The notes under the pieces: model-generated | The model's input: only the letters and a program-made list of their open reading frames with translations | What the model was told of the DNA's origin: nothing | Databases searched by the model: none | Shown here: positions 10,218 through 21,484 of the stretch, piece by piece | How the letters are laid out: each line of letters opens with the position of its first letter | Numbering within the stretch: the stretch's first letter is position 1 | Position numbers and translations under genes: made by a program | Assembly (NCBI GenBank): GCA_039720395.1 | Contig: CM077833.1 | Coordinates: forward strand, 27,550,271-27,614,270 | Source: Liquidambar formosana | Taxonomy: Eukaryota > Streptophyta > Magnoliopsida > Saxifragales > Altingiaceae | Length of the DNA: 64,000 nt | Direction of reading: 5' to 3'

Positions 10218-10291
10218 GTCCCCTAGTTGCATCTACTTATATTCTGGGAAGGGTCCATGTCCATTTGTCCCCTAGTACGTGTTTTTGAAGA

Positions 10292-10336
10292 CTGCGGCTG
10301 TCTTAATTATGTGTAGGAATATGTAGGAAGCCGCAG
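10292..10336 (+). other. 3' UTR hairpin of the EF-hand family (best-conserved copy)
   Basis: CTGCGGCT (10292-10299) pairs perfectly with AGCCGCAG (10329-10336). The same spacing, with partial pairing, is seen after the stops at 6021, 21240 and 58712. It could be an RNA element of the 3' UTR. Confidence 0.5.
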
Positions 10337-10504
10337 AAGTTGGGTTTTGAGTTCAATATAGCTCGTACATGATGTGCATACTAGTAGCTCAAAATAATAA
10401 AAGTATACTCTTTCCTTTAGTGCCATTTGACCCATATAATCATTTAAAAAAAGTTAATCTCTTGCAGTATATAACATTGCATCACATCATATAAAATTTT
10501 ATTG

Positions 10505-11341
10505 TCTATACTACCTATAAAAAGGTGAATATGAGAAAAACTTTTGATTGACTAATATATCCTTATTTTAAATTTTAAATACACAACTATTCTTTTGCAT
10601 CCTTTTAATTTTATTGTAGTTGAATAGATGATAACTATTATTGTAGTAAAGTTTATATAGGAGACATCTATACTCTTGTAGTTAACTTATATAAGAAATA
10701 TTTCTTTTTGTATTTTATTAGAATTGTATGCAGGGTTATTCTTTAACTTTTTCATTGTGAATAGATGTTTTTCCACCAAAACTTTAAAGGAAATAGCAAG
10801 ATTTATTGGTTTTCAATCGTTAGAGGTTAAAATTTGGTAAGTTTGAATTCATTGTTTTTCTTCATAACATGTATGATGATCATTTCATGATTATGATATA
10901 CTTACGAAATTCATTAATGTTACTTTGATTTGTGAAAATAGTTTACTTATTTTATTTTATTTTACTCGAACTCATCAATTACCAAAATATAATACGTTTA
11001 ACTTATTAAGCAACGATATTTTTGTAAATTAGTGACAACACATATCTTCAATAATGATTAATTTTTTTTAATTTAAATTTTCATTTCAAATTGTTGAAGT
11101 TTTGTGGTTAATCAATATAATATTGTGTTACTATATATTATTGAGAATTATTATATTCTAAATTTATTTGTGACTAACTTAAAATTTGTCAACTTAGTTA
11201 TACTACTCACTAGAAGTTTCATTAGAAATAAAAATCTAACCTAACCGATCTTAATATCTAATTCTTTAAAAATTATTCTTTCATTTATATTTCATATTAT
11301 TAAAAAATAACCACGTGCAATGCACGTGTGCCTACATCTAG
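10505..11341 (+). mobile_element. Helitron-like element b (837 bp, non-autonomous)
   Basis: It starts TCTATACTACCTATAAAAAG and ends with the hairpin CACGTGCAATGCACGTG, then CTACATCTAG. It lies about 290 bases after the stop of the broken EF-hand copy. No long reading frame. Confidence 0.8.
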
Positions 11342-11906
11342 TGAGTCAAAATATATGGGTCAATTAAACAGCATTTCCTTATTAATGGGGCCTTACAAAT
11401 GATATATGGTTGAAAAGAAAGTTGTAATATATATATGGACAGTACTAGAGTAGCAACTTTTATTTTTGTAAATCTGCAATATTGTTTTAGAACGCATTCA
11501 AGTAATCCTTTTGAGGTTTTTTTTGTAGGCTTGGTATAGAAATGAAGTTCCAAAATGGTATCATACCTCCATCTGCCTCATAGCTCATGAAGCATTTTTG
11601 TCATTCAAACCCAATAGGACATGCTGTCGAAGGGCATGCGGACAATTTTTTTATTTATTTATTTTTTAATTCGGTCCGGATCGAATCACTAGAATAAAAA
11701 CATTATCAGAACAACGTCGAAGTCACCGTGGAGGTTTATGACTTGGCAGGCCTTTTGGCTCTGATTCGGATTATCCGCACCAGATTTCGGTCTGGAGAAG
11801 TGAGAACTGTTTACGGCACACAAAAAGGGAGAGAAGCCAATGAATTGGGCCATGTTTACTAGAAATATGCTAGCCTCAGTTGCATTTCTGATCGTTGCAC
11901 CCTTTT
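11342..11906. other. Intergenic, no gene seen
   Basis: Mixed-composition sequence with a (TTTA)n-like tract at 11650. No recognisable feature. Confidence 0.4.
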
Positions 11907-12100
11907 ACCTATGGACATGACAGAGTGCTTTTTCTTTTTCTGTTTTTTTCAATTGTTGGCTCTGGCTACGTGTTTGTGGCACATGCAGAATAAAAAAAAT
12001 ATTTTTTTACAATAGAGATGTGTCGTATCTATAGGAAGAATACCTGCCCATCTATTTTAGTTCTCTTTTAAGGACTAAACCTCTACTTTGCCTTTTAACT

Positions 12101-12139
12101 CACCCCCCCCCCCCCAAAAAAAAAAAAAAAAAAAAAAAA
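12101..12139. repeat. Poly(C)-poly(A) composite tract
   Basis: About 13 C followed by about 25 A. It is shared with the duplicate at 49343-49393, where it is longer. Confidence 0.9.
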
Positions 12140-12185
12140 CACCCTACTTTTCCTTTTTTTTTTTTTTAATACCAAATTAATTAAA

Positions 12186-12591
12186 AGGGATAGTTATTGT
12201 AATCCCCTCAATGTTATTTGCTCACCCCCACTTATTTTAATTTTTCAATGTTTTATGAGAAATAAAAAAAAGTTTTTATAAAAACTAGTTGCTTAATTTA
12301 CTAAAAAACATCATTTTGAGCAACTTTGGAAATATATTATTTTTGTTTTCAAAATGTGTCGTTTGAGTGGATTTTTTACCTAGAAATAAAACAAAAACTA
12401 AAATGACTAAAAAATCCACTTAAATGACATATTTTAAAAACAATTTATTTTACAAGGTTGTTCGAATTGATGTTTTCTAGTGGATTATGCAATCAGTTTT
12501 TATAAAAATATTTTGTATTTTTTATAAAATTTAAAAAATTAAAATAAGTGGAGTGTGCAAATAATATTGAGAGGTTGCAATAGCCGCTTTC
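12186..12591. repeat. Foldback MULE-MITE, exact 9-bp duplication
   Basis: Ends AGGGATAGTTATTGTAATCC and GGTTGCAATAGCCGCTTTC, 406 bases, flanked by TTAATTAAA at 12177-12185 and 12592-12600. The same insertion is present at 49434-49844, so it predates the duplication. Confidence 0.88.
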
Positions 12592-12753
12592 TTAATTAAA
12601 GTTTACTTACGAGTTACGACCGTCTTTTCTACCTAAGCCCATTATGGGCGGGCCACATCTCCATTACAGTGTATAAGGCCCATAATTAAGCTAGAGCCTA
12701 AGTTACCAGCTATTTTCAGCTTAATAGGCCTGTGGTAGGATGGATTTGGTCTC

Positions 12754-13565
12754 GGGGAGCGGCTATTGCAACTCCACTTTTTTTTAGGGCCAGGCTATTG
12801 CCACCACATAAAATACTCTAAGCCTCCTATTTAATTTACATTTTTAAGGTTTTATGAAAAATATAAAAAAAATTTATGAAAACTAATCATATAGTCTACT
12901 AAAAAACATCATTCTTGACAACTTTGTAGAAGAGAGTTTTTCCAAAATCTATCATTTAAGTAGACTTTTTGGTAATTTTTCATGGAAAATGAAATAGAGA
13001 TCGTAAATGACCAAAAAGTCTGCTTAAATGATAGATTTTGGAAAAAAAATTTTCTACAAAGTTGTTCAAAATGATGTTTTCTAGTGAACAATGCTATTAG
13101 TTTTGGTAAAAACCTTTTATATTTTTCATAAAACCTCAAAAAGTATAAACTAATAGGGGGGCTTTGAGTACTTTATGTGGTGGCAATAGCCTCACTCTTT
13201 TTTTTTATCAAATCCTCATTTTTGTTTTGGTTTTTAAGATTTTATGCAAAATATAAAAAGTGTTTACAAAAATCGACCACGTTATCCACTAGAAAACATC
13301 ATTTTGAACAACTTTGCAGAGTAAAGTTTTTCCAAAATCTATCGTTTTAGTAGACTTTTTGGCAAAAAATGAAATAATGGCTAAAAAATCTACTTAAACA
13401 GTAGATTTTGGAAAAAACTTTCTTCTACAAAGTTGTTCAAAATGATGTTTTCTATTGGATTACGAGATCGGTTTTCGTAAAAACCTTTTATATTTTGCAT
13501 AAAATCTTAAAAACATAAAAAATAGGGGGGTGTGATAAAAAAGTGGGATTGCAATAGCCGTTCCC
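12754..13565. repeat. Foldback MULE-MITE hosting a second MITE
   Basis: It starts GGGGAGCGGCTATTGCAAC and ends GATTGCAATAGCCGTTCCC, flanked by TTTGGTCTC at 12745-12753 and 13566-13574 (exact 9 bp). The 394-base uninterrupted version is at 49999-50392. The extra length is the element at 12786-13196. Confidence 0.88.
12786..13196. repeat. Foldback MITE nested in another foldback MITE
   Basis: Ends AGGGCCAGGCTATTGCCACC and GGTGGCAATAGCCTCACT, 411 bases, flanked by CTTTTTTTT at 12777-12785 and 13197-13205. The duplicate at about 50020-50035 lacks it, giving an empty site. It therefore inserted after the segmental duplication. Confidence 0.85.
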
Positions 13566-14950
13566 TTTGGTCTCGAGCTATATAAGGCTCAAGAAATGGT
13601 GTTGAAGCAAATTTTCCATATTTACCACATCATCATTCTAAAGAAATGATGGTTGGAAGGTGGAGAGAACAGTGGGTGTGGTAAAAAAAGCTCACATGCA
13701 TTAGAACAATTACTTTTTTTTATATATTGGACTTTTACTTGTAACAATACATTTTTACTCAATGCAAAAAATGAGTTTGCATTATTCTTTTGTGTGGTCT
13801 TTTGCCAACGATGAACCAAATGTTATATTTTTTTCTTTCGAATCTTTTTCACAAATTATGTAATTTTTGGTTATCCAAATATAGCACTAGAATATTTCTC
13901 ATGTTATCCATCTACTTTTCCTCATAAGGGGTCTTACAAATCCCACGTGCTTATCTCTTGGACCATCCCACTAGAAGGGAACAAATATGTCATCTAAGAA
14001 CCTTTTTTTTCCTTCAAGTATGAAGGTTTCAAAAAAAGCAGACGTTATACTCCTATCAGGCATCTTGAGTAACAATCTAGGGAGAATTTTCTAAAATTTC
14101 TTTTTGACTAAAAAACAATGTGGAGGCCTTTTTCTTTTGGGGGGTGGGAGGGGGGAAGGTGTGGGTAGCCCTAGAATTTATATGCAATGACCCTAACAAT
14201 ACAAAGTATTGCTACTTATCGCAATCATCAAACCATGTAACAATATAGAGTACGTAATTTGTATTAATTAATTACCCTAATTAATTTTGTTCGACTCTCT
14301 TATATTGGGTACAATAAAATTTTGATGGGTTTGTCATATATGTTCTTTAGTCTCTCATATTAGATGGGAATTGAGGAACCATAGATTCTAGATAGATTCA
14401 TGGGCTTGGGCAATTGGTACATTGGGTTGAGCTTGAGAAGTCGGGCAATCCAAACTTGACCTATATATATATATATATATAAATTGTTTTTAACATGATT
14501 GCTCATGTACTCAATTATATATATATATTAATGTTTTAAATTCATAAGTGTTGTTTAATTATTTTATGATTTTATCTTCTTTTTTATTTAATTTTTTTTA
14601 AAATAATCCTTTTGTGAAAATTTATAGTTTTAATTAATATAAATTTCAGGTTAATCAATTGAATTTGAATAATTATGATTTGTAAGTATATGCAACAGGG
14701 GCATAATGCATTTTATTCATTAAAACATTTTATCTAAAAATTAATAAGAAAGAAAACAATGGCCCATCGGAACATATCTGATGTTACCGGCCCACTTCTC
14801 CTCAGATAAGGGTCCTACAAAGTACAAACAGCACGTGCTCATCTCTTGGACCATCCCAGCCACGTTGTTGAGCAGCACCTTTTGACTGAGAAATTAATTT
14901 TTACGAGAAAAGATGCTGTGAGACTCTCCTTTCATTTATTCTTTTATTTA
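13566..14950. repeat. Internal repeat unit A1, no gene
   Basis: It matches 17030-18200 in the same copy and 50393-51865 and 52830-54190 in copy B. Shared landmarks are CATCATTC.GAAATGATGG, TGTGTGGTCTTT, CTTATCTCTTGGACCATCCC, a T/G homopolymer near 14140, and ATTCATGGGCTTGGGCAATTG. Nothing coding is supported. Confidence 0.7.
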
Positions 14951-15024
14951 TCTATTATATATATACTAAAACGGAGGAAAGGAAACTTCCTTGTGCCACG
15001 TGTCCTTTTGTGAACAGTTAGGGA

Positions 15025-15192
15025 AAAAGGTAAAATTACCTTTTAGTGATCATTGTTCAATCTAATGCTAAAAAAGGATAATAACTATCAACTGGCTACA
15101 AATTACCTGTATACTTACGTCAAAATAACCATCAACTTTCTTTTTATCGTATTAAGTTTGGAAAGAATCACTAAAAAGTAATTTTCCCAAAA
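15025..15192. repeat. Small foldback MITE inside Helitron f
   Basis: Inverted ends TAAAATTACCTTTTAGTGATC and ATCACTAAAAAGTAATTTT. Relatives lie at 15207-15365, 40507-40660 and 43277-43433. Confidence 0.65.
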
Positions 15193-15206
15193 AGATATGA
15201 CTTTTG

Positions 15207-15365
15207 GAGAAATTACTTTTTAGTGATCAGTTTCCAACTTAATGCCAAACAAAGAATATTCTCTGCCAACTTGCTACACATCGACTATATACATACTTCA
15301 AAATGACTACTAATGTTTCATATTTGGTATTAAGTTGGGAAGTGATCACCAAAAGATAAATTGTC
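15207..15365. repeat. Second small foldback MITE inside Helitron f
   Basis: Ends ATTACTTTTTAGTGATCAG and GTGATCACCAAAAGATAAATT around TTCCAACTTAATGCC and GGTATTAAGTTGG. Same family as the previous entry. Confidence 0.65.
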
Positions 15366-15918
15366 TAACTTTTCTATTTTTTGGTTTTCACTGCTCTTTT
15401 TCACGCGGTATAAGTAGGTTGACGCTTGGTGTACACTACATATCTTTTTGTTTTTATATGGGAAAATCGAAAAACCTATATTATACAATATTCAATCCAA
15501 ATTTAGTAGACTATATCATATTTTTTCATTTTTTTTATGTCTATTCATCTCATTTCCCAAAAGTTAAACGTATAAAATTATAAATATTTATAATTAGAAA
15601 AGGAGACAAATAAAGGCAATAATGATTAAAAAAGAAAACGCGACACACCGGAATATGTATTAAAAAATTATAAAAATGCTTAAAAAACTATAAAAATGCT
15701 TAAAAAATTGTGCAAATACACTTTTGCCAAACGAGGAGTATCTCAAACTGTTAGATCCAAACTAATTTCCATGATGCACAAACCATCCTCAAGTCCATAC
15801 ATTCGATAGTAGAGGAGCGAAGACACGAACTCAAGATTTATGATTTTGGAGCCATAGTTCTTTACCATCTGAACTACTATGACGGCTGTGGTTCTATCTC
15901 ATATTATCTATCTTTTTC

Positions 15919-15920
<2 letters not shown>

Positions 15921-15974
<54 letters not shown>
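15921..15974. repeat. (TA)n microsatellite
   Basis: About 27 TA units inside the Helitron at 14951-16043. Confidence 0.9.
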
Positions 15975-15978
<4 letters not shown>

Positions 15979-16327
15979 TTTATATTGTTCACAATATTTA
16001 TATTTATAAACCTCACCCGTGCAACGCACGGGTTATAAACTAGTTTAATTTGCTAAGACTGAAGAAAATTGATCAATACCTAAGCTACTTTTATGAGGAC
16101 CGGAATTCCGGAAACGAAGACATACTTCTCTAGGGGGGGAAATGTGATGTTTAGGGCTACAACATATTCAATAGCATTTTCTTAATAAAATCCTGTAAAC
16201 CATTTTTAAAAAAAAAAAAAAAAAAAATATACATCACCAGCTAGGCATCCAAAAGCACTCGTATACATCCCTTACTTTTATCACCTCCCTTACAATTGAA
16301 AATTTTAGAAACAATTCAATCTCATAT

Positions 16328-16523
16328 TCCCTCCGTCCGACAAAGTAGGTCATATTTGTTATTTTTTTTGGTCCAAAAATAGTTGTCTATTTTGAAAAGT
16401 TAAATCATAAAAGTTGGAGAAAATAATTTTGAAAAAATAGAATTTAATAAAAGACAAGTAAATGAAATGATATATTTTTTTTAAATTTACGTGTTTGTCG
16501 AACATGACCTATTTTTATAAGAT
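16328..16523. repeat. Stowaway-like MITE relic
   Basis: The left end CCCTCCGTCCGACAAAGTAGG faces a degenerate right end, GTCGAACATGACCTATTTTT. The copy at about 52155-52345 is the same insertion. The right terminal GGAGGGAG has been lost. Confidence 0.5.
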
Positions 16524-16550
16524 ATAAGGCCCATAATTAAGCCTGAGCCT

Positions 16551-16950
16551 AGGGAACGGCTATTGCAACCCCCCATTCCAATAAGCCCACCCCCCATCTT
16601 TTAGGTTTTTAAGGTTTTATACAAAATATAAAAAGTTTTTATGAAAACCGGCTGTGATGTCCACTAGAAAACATCATTTTGAACAACTTTGCAGAAGAAA
16701 GTTTTTCCAAAATCTATCGTTTAAATATACTTTTTAACCATTTATAACATTTATTTCATTTTTTGCCAAAAAGTCTACCTAAACGATAAATTTTGGAAAA
16801 ACTTTCTTCTACAAAGTTGTTCAAAATAATGTTTTCTAGTGGATATGACGGCCGGTTTTCATAAAAACTTTTTATATTTTGCATAAAACCTTAAAAACCT
16901 AAAGGATGAGGGGTGGGCTTATGGGAATGGGGGGTTGCAATAGCGGTTCC
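16551..16950. repeat. Foldback MULE-MITE with empty site in the duplicate
   Basis: Ends AGGGAACGGCTATTGCAACC and GGTTGCAATAGCGGTTCC, 400 bases, flanked by CCTGAGCCT at 16542-16550 and 16951-16959. The duplicate at about 52770-52790 has one CCTGAGCCT and no element. Confidence 0.92.
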
Positions 16951-17019
16951 CCTGAGCCTAAGCACCAGTTCTTTTCAGCTTAATGGGCCTATGGTAGGAT
17001 GGATTTGGTCTTGAGCTAC

Positions 17020-17903
17020 ATAAGCCTCAAGAAATGGTTTTGAAGCAAATTTGCTATGTTTACCACATCATCATTCAGAAGAAATGATGGTTGGAGGTGG
17101 AGAGAATAGTTGGTGTGGTAAAAAATAATTCATATGCATTAGAACAATTACTTTTTCCATATAATGTATTTTTATTGTAACAATACATTTTTACTCTGTA
17201 CCGATGCAAAAAATGAGTTTGCATTATTCTTTTGTGTGGTCTTTCCGCTATCGATGAACCAGATGTTATACTCTTTTCTTTAGAATCTTTTCCATCAATT
17301 ATGTAATTTTAGGTTATCCACATATAGCACTGGAACATTTCTCAGGTGATCCATCCACTTTTCCTCATAAGGGGTTCGACAAATACCACGTGCTTATCTC
17401 TTGGACCATCACACTAGAAGGGAACAAATATGTTATCTAAGAACATTTTGTTCCTACAAGTCTTTAAAGGCTTCAAACAAAGCAAACGTTGTACTCCTAT
17501 CAGGCATCTTGGGTAACAATTTACGGAGAATTTTATAATATTTTCTTTTTGACTATAAAACAATGTGGAGGTTTTTTTTTTTTTTTTTCCCCGTGGGGGG
17601 GGGAAGGTGTGGGTACGTAGCCCAAGAGTTTATATCAATGACCCTAACAATATAAAGTATTGCTACTTATCGCAATCATCGAACCATGTAACAATATAGA
17701 GTGATTGATGTTAATTAATTATCCTAATTCTTTCTGTCAGGTTCTCATATTGGGTATAGTAAAATTTTGATGGGTTTGTCTTATGTGTTCTCAACTCTCT
17801 CATATTAGATGCTAATCGGGAAACCATGGATTCTAGATAGATTCATGGGCTTGGGCAATTGGTACATTGGTTGAGCTTGAAAAGTCAGGCAATCCAAACT
17901 TGA

Positions 17904-17944
<41 letters not shown>

Positions 17945-18200
17945 GTTTTAAATTCCTAAGTGTTGTTTATTTATTTTATGCTTTTATCTTCTTTTTTATT
18001 TATTTATTTATTTTTAAAAAGTAATCTTTCTGTGAAACTTTGTAGTTTTAATTAATATGAATTTCAGGTTAATCAATAGAATTTGAATAATTACGATTTG
18101 TGGGTATATGCAATAATGCATTTTTATTTATTAAAGCATGTTATCTAAATATCAATAAGAAAGAAAACAATGGCCAATCTGCTTAACTTGACATCAATCT
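17020..18200. repeat. Internal repeat unit A2, no gene
   Basis: Related to 13600-14950. It contains a T-then-G homopolymer at 17572-17606 and a (TA)n tract near 17905-17940. No coding region is seen. Confidence 0.65.
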
Positions 18201-18477
18201 ATGTAACCCGAGCCCAACCCAAACACACCTAATCCCGAGCACAAGCTAGCTAGGGAAGCTCAACCGAAACTCAAATTGAGTTAGGCTTTATTTGATGGTT
18301 ATATACTTAGGGCTGAACATGGATTGATCTCTCAACCCTGCCAAGTAACAGCCCTAGACTCCTCATAGTGGACAAGCTAGTTGGTTTCAACTTCTTCCAT
18401 TTGGCATCGGAACCATGGATGTTAGAGTGGGGACCCATGAGTTGATGAATGGCATTTATTTTGGGACCCCCAACATA

Positions 18478-18912
18478 TAGGGGTGCAACATGGTTTAAGG
18501 TAAACCCAAGGACCGGATCGGTCCAAACAGCAACCAGTCCGATTTCAATTTAAAATTTATAAGAATCGTTCAATTCGGTTCAATCCACGGTTTAGGGGGT
18601 TTAATTAAGAACCAAACTAAACAGAATTCTCAGATTCCAAAAAAATATTTATAAAATATATATATATATATATATAGATGTTAATATTAATATATTATAC
18701 TCCATGTATAAGTACTATTCATTGAATAATAATACTTGTTCAATAATCTTACCTTTTACAAAAAAAAAAAAAAAAAAAAACATGAACCAGACCATTTTTT
18801 CTGATCCTGGTCCAATGCCTATTCTGGTCTGGTTCTAATTTAAATTTTGAAGTTCCGAATTAGTTCGATTGAATCCAAATATACCTTTGACCCGGACCGA
18901 GTTGTGCCCCTA
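18478..18912. repeat. hAT-like MITE
   Basis: Ends TAGGGGTGCAACATGG and GAGTTGTGCCCCTA. The flanks CCAACATA and CCCACATA are an 8-bp duplication with one change, typical of hAT elements. The duplicate copy (54493-56402) is split by a Helitron. Confidence 0.75.
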
Positions 18913-19535
18913 CCCACATATACCAGGACGGGAACTTGGGTAAATGTGTTGGTTTTATTATGGCCATCATATTCTAAATTCATGCAATCCTAAAACCATT
19001 AATAGTTTAACCACATCCAAGACTCCTACATGAGGTGGTGAAAAGATGGGGGGACAATTAATTATTGGAACATTTCCACCGAAAGGGAAGGAATCTATTT
19101 TTCCATAACATGGGAAAAATGATCTTACTGGGGAAAGATCGATGTTGCATGGGTCCACCACCTACTTCATGATTATTGGTCCACCCCCTACTTCAGTCCT
19201 CCTTATCTTTGGTGCTTGATATTCAGATGCTGAACATTTGATCTGAAAATGATGATACCAAACGATCAAACACCCCTTGATGAGGTGCTAAATTTGGGCA
19301 TAAATTCTTTTCTCCCCACCCTGCCCCACTTTCTTTCCTTTCTAATTTCTACTTTACGTTTAGTACTTGTGATTCCAATTTGTTGGAGGAATAGGATCCA
19401 CTAATGACGGCACAATGGTGACGTCATTAATGTCTTTAAATGGCGTTAGGAATAGATGTGATTTTGCATAGGAATTTTTTTACTTTCACTTTAAATCCTA
19501 AGGTAAATTATTACAAAAAATTCTCTTAAAATTTA

Positions 19536-19965
19536 GGCACCGTTTGGTTTGCATTTTTTAAAATATCATTTTTTAAGTAGTAAAAGTCATTTTTTACTTT
19601 TTTACTTTTGGTTTTTAAGTAGAAACAATAAAAGCAAAAGTGCGTTTGGTAAAATTGATTTCACCGATGATTTTTTAGATGTAATGAGAAATTCTACCGA
19701 ATCATCGTTGTCCAAACGGAAGCCTAAAACAAGCACAACTTCTCTCGATTGCAAATTTTTCGGGTTATGATCAAGCTCGTCCAAAAAATAAAAATGACTT
19801 TTAGAAGCAAATCTTCATTGCTCTTGCTTAAAATCAAATATTTTTCTTTTTGCTTTCTAAAAGTCCTTTTTTATTTACTCTAACCAAACAGTGCTTTTTG
19901 CTTTTACAACGTTTTTGCTTTCAAAAGTAAAAAAGATTTTAAAATAAGTGCAACCAAACGGTGCC
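19536..19965. repeat. MITE with GGCACCGTTTGG termini
   Basis: Inverted ends GGCACCGTTTGGTTTGCA and TGCAACCAAACGGTGCC, about 430 bases. Also at 57028-57457, so it predates the duplication. Short open frames on both strands inside it are not genes. Confidence 0.75.
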
Positions 19966-20781
19966 TAATTTTACAAGAAAAGATGTTGCCTGGCCTCCCC
20001 TCCTTTCATTTTTGCTTAGCTTGTACCATTTGAGCTTTCATACAACATGAGATGCTACAAATTGCTCAAAAGGTTGTGATCGTAACCCTTCATTACATGG
20101 GTGTTGGGTTTTACATACGGTTTTGTCCCACATTGAAAAGAATAGAAAAAAGAAAGTCTCTTAATATACGAGTAATGGGCTTACCACCAATATGACTAGA
20201 CTTTTTGTATGAGTTGAGTTTTAAACTTGTATATTAGGCCTATATTGCCTGTGTATAGTTTTTGAGCTGTAAATATATATTATTATTATTTATGTTTTTT
20301 ACAAATAAAAATAATTTTTAGATGTTAAAATTTTAAGATCAAATCCACGAATTTCACTTTGCAAAACTTCTATGAGGGTAAAGATAATTAACAGTAGTAA
20401 CCTGTTATGGAGTATATTTTATTAAAACAACTGGTCGCATGACATTGATCGAAAATTGATCCAAGCTATTAAATTTTATTAAATTAATTTGTATTCAATT
20501 TAATTTAATTTAATTTAATTTTTTTTTTTTTTATATAATTCTAAGCTCACTTGTTGCTTGGGGATTGCATTGAAGAGCTTCCCTTGTTTAACTACCGGTG
20601 AAAGTGTGAAACTATCGTGGTCGCTTACTTGCTCAATTAATTGTAACAAACAAAAATTATAGCATGATTCTCATGTTATAGGATTAGTATTTTTGTGGAC
20701 CCAAATGCTTGCAGCATATATGTGTAATGTACCCACATGCATTATGGGTCCACAGAGTGCTCAAACAGTGCATGCATTCCA
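19966..20781. other. Upstream region of EF-hand gene 3, no gene seen
   Basis: It holds the conserved upstream word GAGAAAAGATGCTGCC-like at 19977 (AAGAAAAGATGTTGCC), a possible fragment of an LTR-type repeat with GTCCCACATTGAAAAG at about 20127, and (TTTAA)n at 20500. Confidence 0.45.
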
Positions 20782-20839
20782 GATAAGCTGGAATCAAGAA
20801 AAAAGTTGCACATATGAGGTGAGGTAGCCTCTATATAAA
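20782..20839 (+). promoter_or_regulatory. Core promoter of EF-hand gene 3
   Basis: GATAAG at 20782-20787 and TATATAAA at 20832-20839, about 75 bases before the start codon. RY-type CATGCA words lie just upstream at about 20770. Confidence 0.72.
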
Positions 20840-20913
20840 CCCCTCAGTTTATACGTACCTTAGTCATCACAGGCACTATCTGTTCATTCCCCTAAATTAA
20901 TCCCTAGCAAAAC

Positions 20914-21240
20914 ATGATGTGGTCGACGACCACCGACTATAAGTGTCTGCGGTGGCTGGCCGCGGTGCCGGCGCCTACGACTGAAGAGGAGTTGAAGGAG
21001 TTTTTCAAGAGTCAAGACACCAACGGCGATGGCCGCCTCGACAAGGAAGAGCTTAGGAGGGCCTTCAAAGGACTGGGTGCATGGTTCCCTCCGTGGCCAG
21101 CTCACCGAGGGCTAGGCCATGCTGACCAAAATGGAGATGGATTAATCAGCGGCGACGCCGAGATGGACGTTCTTGTAAAGTACGCTCGGAAACATGGGTA
21201 TACTGTTTTTTCCGGAGCAAAACACTATGGGTGTTATTAA
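20914..21240 (+). CDS. Small two-EF-hand protein with a 13-residue second loop (copy 3)
   Basis: An intronless 108-residue protein. EF-hand 1 is canonical (D35-E46, DTNGDGRLDKEE). In EF-hand 2 the loop begins at D71 (DQNGDGLISGDA), but the Glu that should close it is at position 13 (E83), because one residue has been added after Ser79. The linker WFPPWPAHRGLGHAD replaces the LPPFRASRGLHHAD of copy 1. The C-terminus extends past GYTVF to KHYGCY. The N-terminal tail includes a run of small and charged residues without a signal peptide. It lies in the large duplication with 58407 as its counterpart. The leader CCCCTAAATTAATCCCTAGCAAA is shared with copies 26585 and 58407. Family assignment is firm; function beyond calcium binding is not known. 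Confidence 0.9.
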   Translation: MMWSTTTDYKCLRWLAAVPAPTTEEELKEFFKSQDTNGDGRLDKEELRRAFKGLGAWFPPWPAHRGLGHADQNGDGLISGDAEMDVLVKYARKHGYTVFSGAKHYGCY

Positions 21241-21478
21241 GAAGACCTTTTTATTTATTTATTTTTTTCTTTTTGGGGTAAGTTATTAAGGAGACCTACT
21301 TTGTTCTACTTGTGCAAAGGACTATATATATATATATAGTTTGTGCGTGTCAAAGGTGAAAAAATAGTTTGTTCTGCACTCACCGTACGGCTACGTGCTT
21401 GTGTAGTTGCCAAACTGCAGCCGTCCAATGCGCGTAGAGCCGCGGAACTTGGCTATGTAGCACGTATAATTAGCTCTC

Positions 21479-21484
21479 AATAAA
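21479..21484 (+). terminator. Polyadenylation signal of EF-hand gene 3
   Basis: AATAAA in CTCTCAATAAAAATCC, about 240 bases after the stop. It is shared with the genes at 26585 and 58407. Confidence 0.7.

Larger units (their letters stand above)
14951..16043 (+). mobile_element. Helitron-like element f (1093 bp)
   Basis: It begins TCTATTATATATATACTAAA and ends with the perfect hairpin CCCGTGCAACGCACGGG, then TTATAAACTAG. The duplicate at about 51865-51880 (TTTATTTATTTAATAATTTG) has no element, so it inserted between A and T without duplication. It carries two small foldback MITEs (15025-15192 and 15207-15365) and a (TA)n tract (15921-15974). Confidence 0.88.

Noticed and set aside
18967..19161. 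64-codon - strand frame, identical at 56457-56651
   Set aside because: The identity reflects the recent duplication and not selection; there is no domain, promoter or third copy.
19549..19784. Short frames on both strands, repeated at 57041-57276
   Set aside because: They lie wholly inside the GGCACCGTTTGG MITE.
20100..20290. Complete LTR retrotransposon or TRIM
   Set aside because: Only a GTCCCACATTG-like word is present; no paired LTRs, primer-binding site or polyprotein was found.
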